Shown piece by piece: positions 8,091-16,567 of a stretch of DNA of 64,000 nucleotides. Source of the DNA: Vampirovibrio sp. (GTDB taxonomy: Bacteria > Cyanobacteriota > Vampirovibrionia > Vampirovibrionales > JAJTHC01); the NCBI GenBank assembly GCA_024998755.1, contig JACEUU010000002.1, forward strand, positions 632,497 through 696,496. The letters are read 5' to 3'. The notes beneath the pieces are model-generated. The model searched no databases and was not told the DNA's origin. It was given only the letters and a program-made list of their open reading frames with translations. The translations under genes and the position numbers were made by a program. How positions within the stretch are numbered: the first letter of the stretch is position 1; each line of letters opens with the position of its first letter.

Positions 8091-9083
8091 TTACTTTTCC
8101 GTAAAAGCCCCAATAGAGCGATATTTTTCGTAGCGTTGGTTTTTGAGTGCTTCAGCGGAATAATCTTTAAACGTGGCTAAACCGATTTTTAACTGCTTGG
8201 CAATTGCTTCAAATGCAGATGCCGTATCATAATGGCTCCCCCCTTGCGGTTCGGGGATAATAGCATCACAAATGCCAAAGGTTGTTAAATCTTGAGCCGT
8301 AATTTTTAGGGCTTCTGCTGCTTGGGTGGCAAAACTAGCCGACCGCCACAAAATTGACGCACACCCTTCTGGGGAAATAACCGTATATTGAGCGTGTTCT
8401 AACATATAAATATGGTTAGCTACCCCAATACCCAACGCTCCGCCAGAACTGGCTTCACCCATGACGACGGAAAAAATGGGTACGTTCATGCGTGCCATTT
8501 CCCGAATATTTAACGCAATGGCGTGCCCAATGGCGTGTTGTTCGCCTTCAATACCAGGGTAGGCACCGGGGGTATCAATTAGCGTTAAAATGGGCATGTT
8601 AAATTTATTGGCGTGTTCAAATAACCGCAGTGCTTTACGGTAGCCTTCAGGGTTCGCCATACCGAAGTTGTGAACGAGGTTTTCCTTCATACCCCGCCCT
8701 TTTTGCGTGCCAACCACCATCATTGGTTGCCCTTCAAATTCAATAATACCGCCTACAATGGCTCTGTCATCGGCACCCGCACGGTCGCCATGTAGTTCTA
8801 TCCAACAATCTGGGGAAAGGGCTTGAATTACTTCCAAGGTATTGGGGCGTTGAGGATGCCGTGCAATTTGCAAGCGTTGGGCAGGTAATAAATTACCGTA
8901 AACTTCTTGGCGTAACGATTCCGCCTGTTGTTGGAGGGTTTGCAATTGGTTAGAAATACCTTCGGAATTATTTTGTGCGGTGGCAAGGGCTTCAATTTGT
9001 TTTTGAAGGGCAATCAGCGGTTTTTCAAAATCAAGTGGCTGAATTTTTTCAGGAGAAACGGCTGAAGGGGTACTCATCATCAT
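8091..9083 (-). CDS. accA: Acetyl-CoA carboxylase carboxyltransferase subunit alpha
   Basis: AccA forms, with AccD, the carboxyltransferase that moves the carboxyl group from biotin to acetyl-CoA, the first step of fatty acid synthesis. The 330-residue product has the full family length. A helical N-terminus (20-80) is followed by the crotonase-fold core, with ELHGDRAGADDRAIVGGI, GTQKGRGMKENLVHNFGM, DTPGAYPGIEGEQ and GEASSGGALGIGVA. It starts with a triple ATG, lies 15 bases after accD and precedes miaB, so accD-accA-miaB is a likely operon. Confidence 0.97.
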   Translation of the reverse strand: MMMSTPSAVSPEKIQPLDFEKPLIALQKQIEALATAQNNSEGISNQLQTLQQQAESLRQEVYGNLLPAQRLQIARHPQRPNTLEVIQALSPDCWIELHGDRAGADDRAIVGGIIEFEGQPMMVVGTQKGRGMKENLVHNFGMANPEGYRKALRLFEHANKFNMPILTLIDTPGAYPGIEGEQHAIGHAIALNIREMARMNVPIFSVVMGEASSGGALGIGVANHIYMLEHAQYTVISPEGCASILWRSASFATQAAEALKITAQDLTTFGICDAIIPEPQGGSHYDTASAFEAIAKQLKIGLATFKDYSAEALKNQRYEKYRSIGAFTEK

Positions 9084-9098
9084 GGAAGATTCTCTTTT

Positions 9099-10088
9099 CT
9101 AATGGTTATGAGCCAAGGCCGGCTGTTTATGAAGCGCTATTTCGGCTTGTAATACGGTATCAGGCACGGTTAAACCGAGCTGTTGATAAGCTTGAGAGTG
9201 TGCTAACTTGCCCGAACTGGTGTTATGTAACCGTAAAAGCAAGCCCATTTCCGTTTTGATTTCTGAACGTTTTAACACTCTATCCACTTGCCCATATTTT
9301 TGCAAATAGCCCGCCGTTTGGAAATCTGCAGGGAGTTTTTGATGGATGGTTTGTTCAATAACCCGTCTGCCCGCAAAACCAATTCTAGCCCCTTCTTCGG
9401 CAATAATAATATCGCCCAGCGTGCCGTAGCTAGCAGTAACACCCCCGAACGTCGGTTCGGTTAACAGGGTTAAATAAAGTAAGCCAGCATCATGAAGGCG
9501 TGCCAATGCGGCTGAAGTTTTAACCATTTGCATAAGTGAAAACATCCCTTCTTGCATTCTAGCCCCACCGGATGCGGTAACCACGCAAACAGGCACATTC
9601 AAAGCAATGGCTTGTTCAATAGCCCGAGTAATTTTTTCGCCCACAACAGACCCCATAGAACCGCCCATGTAGGCAAAATCCATCACAGCAAGTGCGATCG
9701 GTTGCTCATTAATAGCACCTAAGCCGGTTATAACGGCATCATTTAACTTGGATTTACGTTGGGCGTCCGCAATACGTTTAACGTAGGGTTCAGTATCGGT
9801 GAATAGGAGTGGGTCGGTTGCTGTCATACCAGCGTCCCATTCCACAAAGGTATCGGTTAGTTGGGCAATACGTTGGTATGCACCTATGCGGTTGTGGTAG
9901 CCACAAACGGGGCAAACGTCTAAATTGTCTTCTAAATCTTTTTTGGGTAGGTTGGTGTTGCAGCTAAAGCATTGGTGCCACAGTTTGGCATACTGTTCAT
10001 CTGCCACCCGATTCATGCCCTCAGCATCTAACTGTTTTTCGGCTTGGGTATTTTCTTTGCGTTGAGCGAACCAATCTTTTAAAGACAT
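9099..10088 (-). CDS. accD: Acetyl-CoA carboxylase carboxyltransferase subunit beta
   Basis: AccD is the zinc-ribbon partner of AccA in the carboxyltransferase heterotetramer. The 329-residue product has four zinc cysteines near residues 40-62 (CFSCNTNL and CPVCGYHNRIG). The crotonase-fold core follows, with MDFAYMGGSMGSVVGEKITR, TASGGARMQEG and TEPTFGGVTASYGTLGD. The last ~45 residues form a variable tail. It is the first gene of the accD-accA-miaB block. Confidence 0.97.
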   Translation of the reverse strand: MSLKDWFAQRKENTQAEKQLDAEGMNRVADEQYAKLWHQCFSCNTNLPKKDLEDNLDVCPVCGYHNRIGAYQRIAQLTDTFVEWDAGMTATDPLLFTDTEPYVKRIADAQRKSKLNDAVITGLGAINEQPIALAVMDFAYMGGSMGSVVGEKITRAIEQAIALNVPVCVVTASGGARMQEGMFSLMQMVKTSAALARLHDAGLLYLTLLTEPTFGGVTASYGTLGDIIIAEEGARIGFAGRRVIEQTIHQKLPADFQTAGYLQKYGQVDRVLKRSEIKTEMGLLLRLHNTSSGKLAHSQAYQQLGLTVPDTVLQAEIALHKQPALAHNH

Positions 10089-10190
10089 GAGGTCTGTTTC
10101 CTTTCTTTAAAAAGGGCTAATATTATACCCCTTTACAGTAGCACTAACAAAGCCGAATGAAAAGAGGGAGTGGTGTTGGTTATTGAACAA

Positions 10191-10844
10191 TTACAAGCTA
10201 CGCCATTGGTGGGCATCGGTAGCTTCCGCATCATCAGCTTCTTTGGCTTGTTCTTCTTCTAAGCTAGACTGTTCATCTTCTTTTGGCCATTCCACTTGCG
10301 GTGCTAGGAATATACCCCAACCCGTAGGAATGGTTTTTAGCAAAACCACTTGCAATGCTTTCGATTGTTCCCATTCAATAATTACGCCCAATTCAGAAGT
10401 GTCAGACACGCATTTCAACACGCCCACTTTTTCAGGATAATCCCAATTGGCTGTTGCCATTTCAGCAGAAGGCTGCCCTAAAACGGGAGCATCAATGGCG
10501 GTAAAATGAACCCGACGGTCTCTGTAAAACGAAAATTCTCGAACGGTTTGCAATTGCCGAAATAATCCCGGTGAACCTACTTCCAAGTTATAAACAGGGG
10601 CTTGTAGTTCGGCGAGTGCTTCAATGGCACAATCTACCAAGCGGGTTACTTCTACGCATTGGTCAATTGAAATCCAGAAGGTGCGTCCTTCCACAAATAA
10701 TTGAACGGCGAGTCTACCAAACGCTTGTTCCACAGTGCAACCTATAGCGATGTAGGGGGTTTCTTCCAAGCAGGTATCTGCTACAGAGAGCACGGCTTTT
10801 TCAAGGCGTTTAATTTGATGAGGGGTTAATAAAGCGGGAGGCAT
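10191..10844 (-). CDS. rimP: Ribosome maturation factor RimP (divergent, acidic C-terminal tail)
   Basis: RimP assists 30S subunit maturation. The N-terminal domain pattern is present: IGCTVEQAFGRLAVQLFVEG, then ISIDQCVEVTRLVDCAIEAL, and the diagnostic YNLEVGSPGLFRQL followed by a basic segment (FYRDRRVHF). The C-terminal SH3-like half is weakly conserved, and the protein ends in an acidic tail (about 190-217: KEDEQSSLEEEQAKEADDAE). Family members are usually about 150-160 residues, so both the middle and the tail are expanded. The usual downstream partner nusA is absent. Identification rests on the SPG motif region. Confidence 0.78.
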   Translation of the reverse strand: MPPALLTPHQIKRLEKAVLSVADTCLEETPYIAIGCTVEQAFGRLAVQLFVEGRTFWISIDQCVEVTRLVDCAIEALAELQAPVYNLEVGSPGLFRQLQTVREFSFYRDRRVHFTAIDAPVLGQPSAEMATANWDYPEKVGVLKCVSDTSELGVIIEWEQSKALQVVLLKTIPTGWGIFLAPQVEWPKEDEQSSLEEEQAKEADDAEATDAHQWRSL

Positions 10845-10957
10845 CGGTGAAAGGCATCGTTTCTAAGTGGTTACAGAAAGATAGAGAGTATTGTTGATAC
10901 GCCCATCATAAACCACCCGCCATGGTTTTTCAATCCCAATGGTCATTGAGAGTTCTG

Positions 10958-11938
10958 TTACTTGCACGCTTGAGCCAACGAGGCATCTGTTGCGAAGGGT
11001 GATTTTTCCGCTACAGCCTCTGTTTTAGCCGATTCTTTTTTCGTTTCAGTGTGGGTTACTTCCACCGCTTTGTGGGTGGCTTGGTAAGGTAATACAACCC
11101 CTGTACGAACGGCATATTCGTTTCGCATGGTGGCTAGTTGGCGTTGAAACATCGCAATATCTTCGTTTGAGGTGCCATCGGCGATAGCTGCTTCTTTCAA
11201 CCGAACCGCAGAAATCAGCAATTCAAAGGCCAAAGGTTCATGGTGTTCTTGCCATAAAATCAACCCTAAATTGTAGCGGGCAGGGGTAAAGTTAGGTTGT
11301 TGGGCTAACACTTTGCAGAATGCCTGTTTCGCCTTGCCTTCTTTGTGTAATAAATGCAAAGCGTGTCCATACCCCCACCAAGCAGAAACATCTGTATCAT
11401 TCAATTTAATCGCTTTGCTGAAGTAATATAACGCCCACCGCAAACACCATTGAGATTCTTCAACTTTACCCCTATTGTAAGCCTGTTGGTAAAAATCAAA
11501 GTATAGCTGACCTAAATCATGCAAAGCCCCCACATCTTTAGGAGCCCATTCCAATACGGAACGGTATTCCCGAATAGCATCGTTGGGGCGATGTTGTGCT
11601 ACTAACAGACGGGCGAAATTAAATCGGTAAACCCGTGCTGAAGGATTGAGCCGAAGCCCTATACGATATTCACAAATGGCTTTTTCGGGTTGTTTTTGCT
11701 GATGATATTGCGTGGCTAGCTGAAAATGAAACAAGGCTTCTTTGGGGTGTTGGGTAACGGCGGCTTCTAGCAAAGCTAAGGCTTTTCTGGGTTGGTGTTG
11801 GGCAATGGCAGCTTCAACGGCTTTTTCTGTGCGGAAGGCGTCTATTTTAGCTTGAATATCATCTGCAAAAAGCCACAACACATAGCCTACTATTAGTAGG
11901 AATAGCACGATCATTAATTGTATCAGTTTGTTTAACAC
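10958..11938 (-). CDS. Membrane-anchored TPR protein
   Basis: A 326-residue protein with one N-terminal transmembrane helix (about 3-25, LIQLMIVLFLLIVGYVLWLF). A series of tetratricopeptide repeats follows (about 35-250), with typical units such as ALFHFQLATQYHQQKQPEKA and VGALHDLGQLYFDFYQQAYN. The C-terminal 70 residues are polar and Lys/Ala-rich. Such proteins are scaffolds; no specific partner can be named. It lies 113 bases upstream of rimP on the same strand, with no obvious link in function. Confidence 0.75.
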   Translation of the reverse strand: MLNKLIQLMIVLFLLIVGYVLWLFADDIQAKIDAFRTEKAVEAAIAQHQPRKALALLEAAVTQHPKEALFHFQLATQYHQQKQPEKAICEYRIGLRLNPSARVYRFNFARLLVAQHRPNDAIREYRSVLEWAPKDVGALHDLGQLYFDFYQQAYNRGKVEESQWCLRWALYYFSKAIKLNDTDVSAWWGYGHALHLLHKEGKAKQAFCKVLAQQPNFTPARYNLGLILWQEHHEPLAFELLISAVRLKEAAIADGTSNEDIAMFQRQLATMRNEYAVRTGVVLPYQATHKAVEVTHTETKKESAKTEAVAEKSPFATDASLAQACK

Positions 11939-12028
11939 GCGAAGAAGATATCCTCAACTTGCCCCATTATCTCTCTACTTTACTACTAGAGAATAAGGTA
12001 AAATTTAAACGCTTTACCAATTAAGCCT

Positions 12029-12952
12029 TTAAAACCAATCAAATGGTGAAGTACCCACCCCAGCATCTGCCACCGCTTCTTGAGGTGGCAAGGTGATAGC
12101 CACTTCGGGTTGATTTGCTTCTTTCTTCGCTTTTTTTCTCTTGCGGACTGGTTTTTCTGGTAATGCCAACAAGTTTAATTGTTCCGTTTCAGCAGGAGCA
12201 ATGCCACAAATCGTGCCAAACGGGCAATAACTATCAGGGCAAGTGGCGGGTAAGTCAAACCGTTGTTCCGCCAACATAGCCGTTAAAACGTTCGCTAAAT
12301 CTGCTTTGGTTTGCCTATGCTGAGCTTCAGAATAAATAACTTCATATAACCGAACGGCTTGCTTTCGCTTCGGTTTTACTTCCACATAAACAAAGCCTAG
12401 TTGGTCAAAGCTCATGGTGGCAGGCATCCCCAGTTGATGCCGTGCTTCCCAAATGGCGTACAAATAAAGACGTGTTTGCCAAGCCTGCTTAAAATCTGCA
12501 GGTACGGCTGTACCCGTTTTCCAATCTACCACCCAATAAAAAGGCTGTTTAACAGGGGTGTTAACGACCGTTTCTACCAGTCTATCCACCCTACCCGTCA
12601 GCCAAATAACCGGTTGGGGTTCACTCTTAACTTCGATGGAAAACGGAATGTTAAAGCTCCATTCGTTGGCTACTACTTTGGCTTGAGCTAAGCTATTAGC
12701 TTCCAACGCCAAATAGGTTTCCTGAATATCTTGCCGAACTTCGGTTAAAATAGGTTCCAGTGGTAGGTTTCTAGCTTGGTAATCCATCAACTTGTGGACT
12801 GCTTTACCCAGTTCAAAGTTTTTTTGCGTAGTCAGCCATTGCGTCTTTAGTACGCTTTTATAGTGGAACTGCTTTTTGCATTTGTCCCATTCCTTCAATT
12901 GGCTAGTAGAAACTAGCCATGGTTTTTCAGCAGTAGCAACAATTTTTTCCAT
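12029..12952 (-). CDS. PD-(D/E)XK superfamily nuclease (RecB/Cas4-like)
   Basis: The protein (about 307 residues from MEKIVATAEKPWLVST) matches the PDDEXK_1 family of RecB-like nucleases. Near the N-terminus is the family start TSQLKEWDKCKKQFHY. The active-site region has GRVDRLVE followed by WVVDWKTG (the D-x-K signature), then QTRLYLYAIWE. The C-terminus has CPDSYCPFGTICG, reminiscent of iron-sulphur-cluster cysteines of AddB/Cas4-type enzymes, though one family cysteine would have to be the distant one at residue ~23 of this form (KCKKQF). The tail is basic. The frame extends 27 codons upstream, but a GGGGGTAGCAGG ribosome site favours 12952. No helicase or Cas gene is adjacent. Confidence 0.78.
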   Translation of the reverse strand: MEKIVATAEKPWLVSTSQLKEWDKCKKQFHYKSVLKTQWLTTQKNFELGKAVHKLMDYQARNLPLEPILTEVRQDIQETYLALEANSLAQAKVVANEWSFNIPFSIEVKSEPQPVIWLTGRVDRLVETVVNTPVKQPFYWVVDWKTGTAVPADFKQAWQTRLYLYAIWEARHQLGMPATMSFDQLGFVYVEVKPKRKQAVRLYEVIYSEAQHRQTKADLANVLTAMLAEQRFDLPATCPDSYCPFGTICGIAPAETEQLNLLALPEKPVRKRKKAKKEANQPEVAITLPPQEAVADAGVGTSPFDWF

Positions 12953-13033
12953 TGAGTACCTGCTACCCCCAAGCTTTAATACCAATAAAGCTAACTTATA
13001 ATTAAAGAACGGGGACGTACTATCCCGCTTCAA

Positions 13034-13529
13034 CTGAAGGGAAGATAAGTCGTCGGCGTTCTTTAACTAAAGCGATGATGAAAGTTCTAAATCTGTTGAA
13101 CAAATGAGTAAAAAATTATTGTTCTAAGGTATTCATGCGTCAAGTTTATACACGATACTTTAACCAGTATTCGGTACTTATAACATTAAGACATTATACT
13201 AAAAGAACAAAAAACAAGTTAACTTTTGCTACAGTAGCAACGTAAAGAACCAGTCGAAATATTTTTTCGGATGCTTTCATGCTTAAAAGCAGTTGATTCT
13301 AAACAACAATTCCAATGTGCACGCACTTATGCCATAAAAAATTGTTTAACTTTCATTTTCACCCATAACCTTACCACTCCCCTTAATGACACGCAAGAAT
13401 GAACTCCACCCGTTGGAGGAGTTTTAAACAGCCCTAATTACCCTAAAATAAGATGAGTCCTTGATTTAACCCTATTAAAATTATATAAACCTTTTGTTAC
13501 ATTTTTATGAAGATGTTGTTACATACCCC
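13034..13529. other. Intergenic region with no recognised gene
   Basis: About 500 bases between two divergently placed genes. It is AT-rich. A modest hairpin (CTCCA...TGGAG at 13404-13418, followed by GAGTTTT) could be a weak terminator. No ORF, tRNA or known repeat was recognised. The promoters of the nuclease gene (minus) and the SpoA-domain gene (plus) presumably lie here, but no convincing pair of -35 and -10 boxes was found. Confidence 0.4.
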
Positions 13530-15431
13530 ATGACACCCCAGCCTCCATCCTCCGCATTTTCAACACTTCGTAGTGAAGCTTCACTGGCTAGTGTTAATTT
13601 TTGGTTGGGTTGCCAGTTGAATACGGCTTGGCAACAGTGGGTTAATACGTTTTCTGTTCAGCCTGTAGGGGGCTTTAAATTAATTGCTTGTGGGTATAAG
13701 TTACCCCCCACTTGGCAGATGGATTCTTACTTAACCTACCAGTTCCCTGTCGAACATTCTGCATTGGAAGGCTTAAAAGTTCATCATGCCATTTCTGAAA
13801 CAGCGATGGAATTACGACTTTCCTCAGGGTTTCAGCATGCGTGTTTGAAGGATTGGTTAGGACACCATGCCTCTGGTACATCAATAAAGCAGCCCCACTC
13901 CGCTAACCCGATAGCTACTTCACCAACCAGTTTGGAACGGTTTATACTGAACACCTTTGTTAAGCAGTGTTTTGCAGCCTTGCAACAACAATGGTGCGAA
14001 CCGGCTTTAACTTATCAGCAGCAACAAGAGGAAAACGGTAGAATGAATACCTTGGGTAACCTAGACGAAACGCTGATTCATTTTGCTTGGGTTTATTCTC
14101 CTGTTGAAGCGGGTACGTTATCTGTTGATGCCCAGAATAATGGGGAATATGCCCCGATGGTATTAGATGAAATGCCTGTTTCCTTACCCAAGGTTATTTT
14201 ATCAATACCGCAATATTATCTTCCAACGCAAAGCCATGCCATTCATCGATTTCAGCCAACCGTCGGGCAATCTACTATAACAGAAACTGTCGCCTATTTA
14301 GCTGCTCAAGGTATTCCTGCTAGAAGCACCGCCACGCTTTGTGCGGGGTCTACCCAATTAAGTACGGCAGATTTAAAAGCCCTTGAATACGATGACTTAA
14401 TTGTGCTGGAAGACAGTCATTTTCAGCAACTATTTTTAAAGCACCCAGCCTTGGAAGTGTATATGCCGTTTCCTATTTCGGGTATTACCCAATGGCCTTA
14501 TCAAATACCGACCCCAATACCCGTTTTACCAACCAAAGCACCACCTTCGGAAAGGGTTCACCCTGCAATGATGATGAGTTCTCCCCATGTGTCGCATAGC
14601 CAACAAGCTAACCACCCCCATCTGTCGCCACCAGTTGGTAGTACAGAATGGCATAATCTGCCTCAGCAAGCCCAACAATCCTTGTGGGATTCGTTGAAAG
14701 TAGATGTTCATGCTGAATTTGCACCCGCTAAAATACCGGTAGGGCATTTAAAGCAAATGAGCGAAGGCTTAATTGTAGAAGTGGCAGATTTACTAAAAAA
14801 TCAAGTGCAATTGGTTGTAAACGGTAGCGTGTTAGCCCATGGGCAATTGGTTATTGTGGGCGATAAATTTGGGGTATTACTAACTAATGTGGTGGGAAAA
14901 GAATCGCCCAGTTTACCAGCCTTGGGAGATGGCGTACCAGACCAATTGGCGGTTCATTCCGCTATCCAACAGGATTCTGGCGAGTTGGGACAGCATGAAC
15001 ATGTATCTGAAGAACAGTATGCCCAGCCTCAACAGCACGTTAAACCCTATGAAGGCATTGACCCTAATTTAGTGCAGGCCGCTTTGCAAATGGGTATAGA
15101 CCCCTTCCTTGCCCAAACAGCCTTGCAATTAGGTATGGATTTACAGCAAGTATTGGAAGCAGCCCAGCAGCAGGGCATGGAACCGAACCAGTTCTTAACC
15201 TTAGTATTTCAGCAACAAGGCATAGAAGTACCTACCCCGCAACAACGTCAGCAACAATCACAATTTCAAGGCGGTAATGCGGGTATGATGAATCGTCAGC
15301 AACAGGAAGGCGAAGCCCCCGAAGAATACGTGCAAGAAGTGAGCCGTGCGAATGAAATGTTGAGCGAAGTAGATAGTTTGCTAAACGAAGAATTTGAAGA
15401 TGAGGAATACGAAGAGGAAGAAGACGAATAA
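13530..15431 (+). CDS. SpoA-domain rotor/sorting-platform protein (FliN/FliY/SctQ-like), long form
   Basis: The product (633 residues from MTPQPPSSAFSTL; frame open from a TTG at 13494) carries a clear SpoA domain at about residues 390-455: VDVHAEFAPAKIPVGHLKQM, then LVVNGSVLAHGQLVIVGDKF. SpoA domains build the flagellar C-ring (FliM, FliN) or the injectisome sorting platform (SctQ). An earlier segment (about 265-320, LCAGSTQLSTADLKALEYDD) reads like a second SpoA domain, giving an SctQ-like tandem. The N-terminal ~250 residues are not recognised. The tail contains four GI/MD-x units of 13-15 residues (GIDPNLVQAALQM, GIDPFLAQTALQL, and so on) and ends in a run of Glu/Asp. FliN is normally ~100-150 residues, so this is far larger. 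A FliO-like gene follows. Confidence 0.7.
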   Translation: MTPQPPSSAFSTLRSEASLASVNFWLGCQLNTAWQQWVNTFSVQPVGGFKLIACGYKLPPTWQMDSYLTYQFPVEHSALEGLKVHHAISETAMELRLSSGFQHACLKDWLGHHASGTSIKQPHSANPIATSPTSLERFILNTFVKQCFAALQQQWCEPALTYQQQQEENGRMNTLGNLDETLIHFAWVYSPVEAGTLSVDAQNNGEYAPMVLDEMPVSLPKVILSIPQYYLPTQSHAIHRFQPTVGQSTITETVAYLAAQGIPARSTATLCAGSTQLSTADLKALEYDDLIVLEDSHFQQLFLKHPALEVYMPFPISGITQWPYQIPTPIPVLPTKAPPSERVHPAMMMSSPHVSHSQQANHPHLSPPVGSTEWHNLPQQAQQSLWDSLKVDVHAEFAPAKIPVGHLKQMSEGLIVEVADLLKNQVQLVVNGSVLAHGQLVIVGDKFGVLLTNVVGKESPSLPALGDGVPDQLAVHSAIQQDSGELGQHEHVSEEQYAQPQQHVKPYEGIDPNLVQAALQMGIDPFLAQTALQLGMDLQQVLEAAQQQGMEPNQFLTLVFQQQGIEVPTPQQRQQQSQFQGGNAGMMNRQQQEGEAPEEYVQEVSRANEMLSEVDSLLNEEFEDEEYEEEEDE

Positions 15432-15464
15432 TACCTATTCTAAGGTTGAATAGCGTGTTTTCTC

Positions 15465-15756
15465 ATCGATTGCCGTTCCTAGCTATAGCTGGTGGGTGTT
15501 AAGGGGGTTCTTGTTCGTTGATTGCCCTGCAATCACTCTGCTTCTAGCAGACCCCCTTAACAATCCCCCACGAATTCAGGGGCAAGCCCCTAAAAACCCC
15601 CGAAAAAACACCCCCTATGCCACTACGGGCACTGACGGGGGATGCTTTTTTCGCCCCTTCGAAAGGACGGAACGCATCGACGACTGCAGAGCAAACGCGA
15701 TGGTCGTTCCTACTGGTTGGTCAATTTTTTACGCTATTTAATCGTTTAATGGGTAT
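15465..15756. repeat. R3 element, reverse orientation, one terminal repeat kept
   Basis: Inverse copy of the R3 core: CATCGATTGCCGTTCC, C-run stems (GGGGGTTC...), CCACTACGGGC and GAACGACCATCGCGT-type sequence in reverse. It ends at 15756 with ATTTAATCGTTTAATGGGTA, the R3 terminal repeat; the opposite terminus is not the matching one. It separates the SpoA-domain gene from the FliO-like gene. Confidence 0.7.
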
Positions 15757-15847
15757 CATGTGGTAAGGTCTCTTCCCTATTTGGTAAAAAAACAGTAAAC
15801 TAAAGGTATCTTCTCTGTTTTCAACCGTTGGGAGCTTTTTAACCACC

Positions 15848-16459
15848 ATGCCACACCCTGCTAATTACGCTATGACAGCCGCCACTACCACGCACGTTGC
15901 CTCTCATCTGCCCCCTGTACCTGAAACCAATAGCACCATATTACTATGGAAATACTTAGGCACTGTGGGTAGCTGGACTTTACTAGTAATTGCCGCTTTG
16001 TTATGGATGTATTGGCAACTCAAGAAAAACCCTGCATTCTTAAATCGTATAAAAAGTATGCTGGGTGCACCTGTTTCACCCGTAGAATACCAAGAAAGTA
16101 GAAGTTTGGTGGTAGAAGAAACAATTCAGCTTGATGCGGATAAATTACTTCATTTAGTGCGGTGTGAAGGCGAAAAATTTTTAATGAGCAATGGGCCTGA
16201 TGGCTTGAAATTGCTGACCAAAGTTACCAGTTGGCAAGAAGCGATGCAGCATTTGCAACACGAAGAACAACAGCAACAAGTCAATCCTCATTCTGGTGTT
16301 ACAGAACGTACTCAAGCCATGGTGGATGCCCACGGGGATGTGCATTTAACCAATACCCCTCAATCAACCGTTCATCCAACCGCTACAGGGGTTTCATTCC
16401 CAATGGGTATGCCCAAAACGATTTTGGGGCAAAATGTGCCATGGTTCACTAATCGGTAG
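15848..16459 (+). CDS. fliO: FliO-like flagellar assembly protein
   Basis: FliO stabilises the FliP ring during export-gate assembly. The 203-residue product has the family layout: a short periplasmic N-terminus, one transmembrane helix (about 38-58, VGSWTLLVIAALLWMYWQL), a basic juxtamembrane segment (KKNPAFLNRIKS), then a beta-rich domain with LVVEETIQLDADKLLHLVRC, where FliO proteins carry a VVE...L..VRVGG pattern. The C-terminal ~80 residues are Gln/His-rich and variable. FliO is specific to flagella, so its position after the SpoA gene supports a flagellar role for both. Family conservation is weak; the call is from layout and context. Confidence 0.6.
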   Translation: MPHPANYAMTAATTTHVASHLPPVPETNSTILLWKYLGTVGSWTLLVIAALLWMYWQLKKNPAFLNRIKSMLGAPVSPVEYQESRSLVVEETIQLDADKLLHLVRCEGEKFLMSNGPDGLKLLTKVTSWQEAMQHLQHEEQQQQVNPHSGVTERTQAMVDAHGDVHLTNTPQSTVHPTATGVSFPMGMPKTILGQNVPWFTNR

Positions 16460-16515
16460 GGTGGTTATGGATGTTACTATTGATCTCCCACGCTAATGCT
16501 CTATTTTTCTCTGTC

Positions 16516-16560
16516 GGGACGACACAGAGGTCGTCCCTTACAAGAGGTTTTTTTGTTTGT
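16516..16560. terminator. Probable bidirectional terminator between fliO-like and repeat-protein genes
   Basis: Stem GGGACGAC (16516-16523) pairs with GTCGTCCC (16530-16537) around a 6-base loop; a T-run (TTTTTTTG) follows 11 bases later on the plus strand. It sits between two converging genes. Confidence 0.55.
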
Positions 16561-16567
16561 TTAAGCT

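Noticed and set aside
8060..8113. N-terminal extension of MiaB from 8113
   Set aside because: It overlaps the accA 3' end and adds residues not found in the family; the triple ATG at 8059 fits better.
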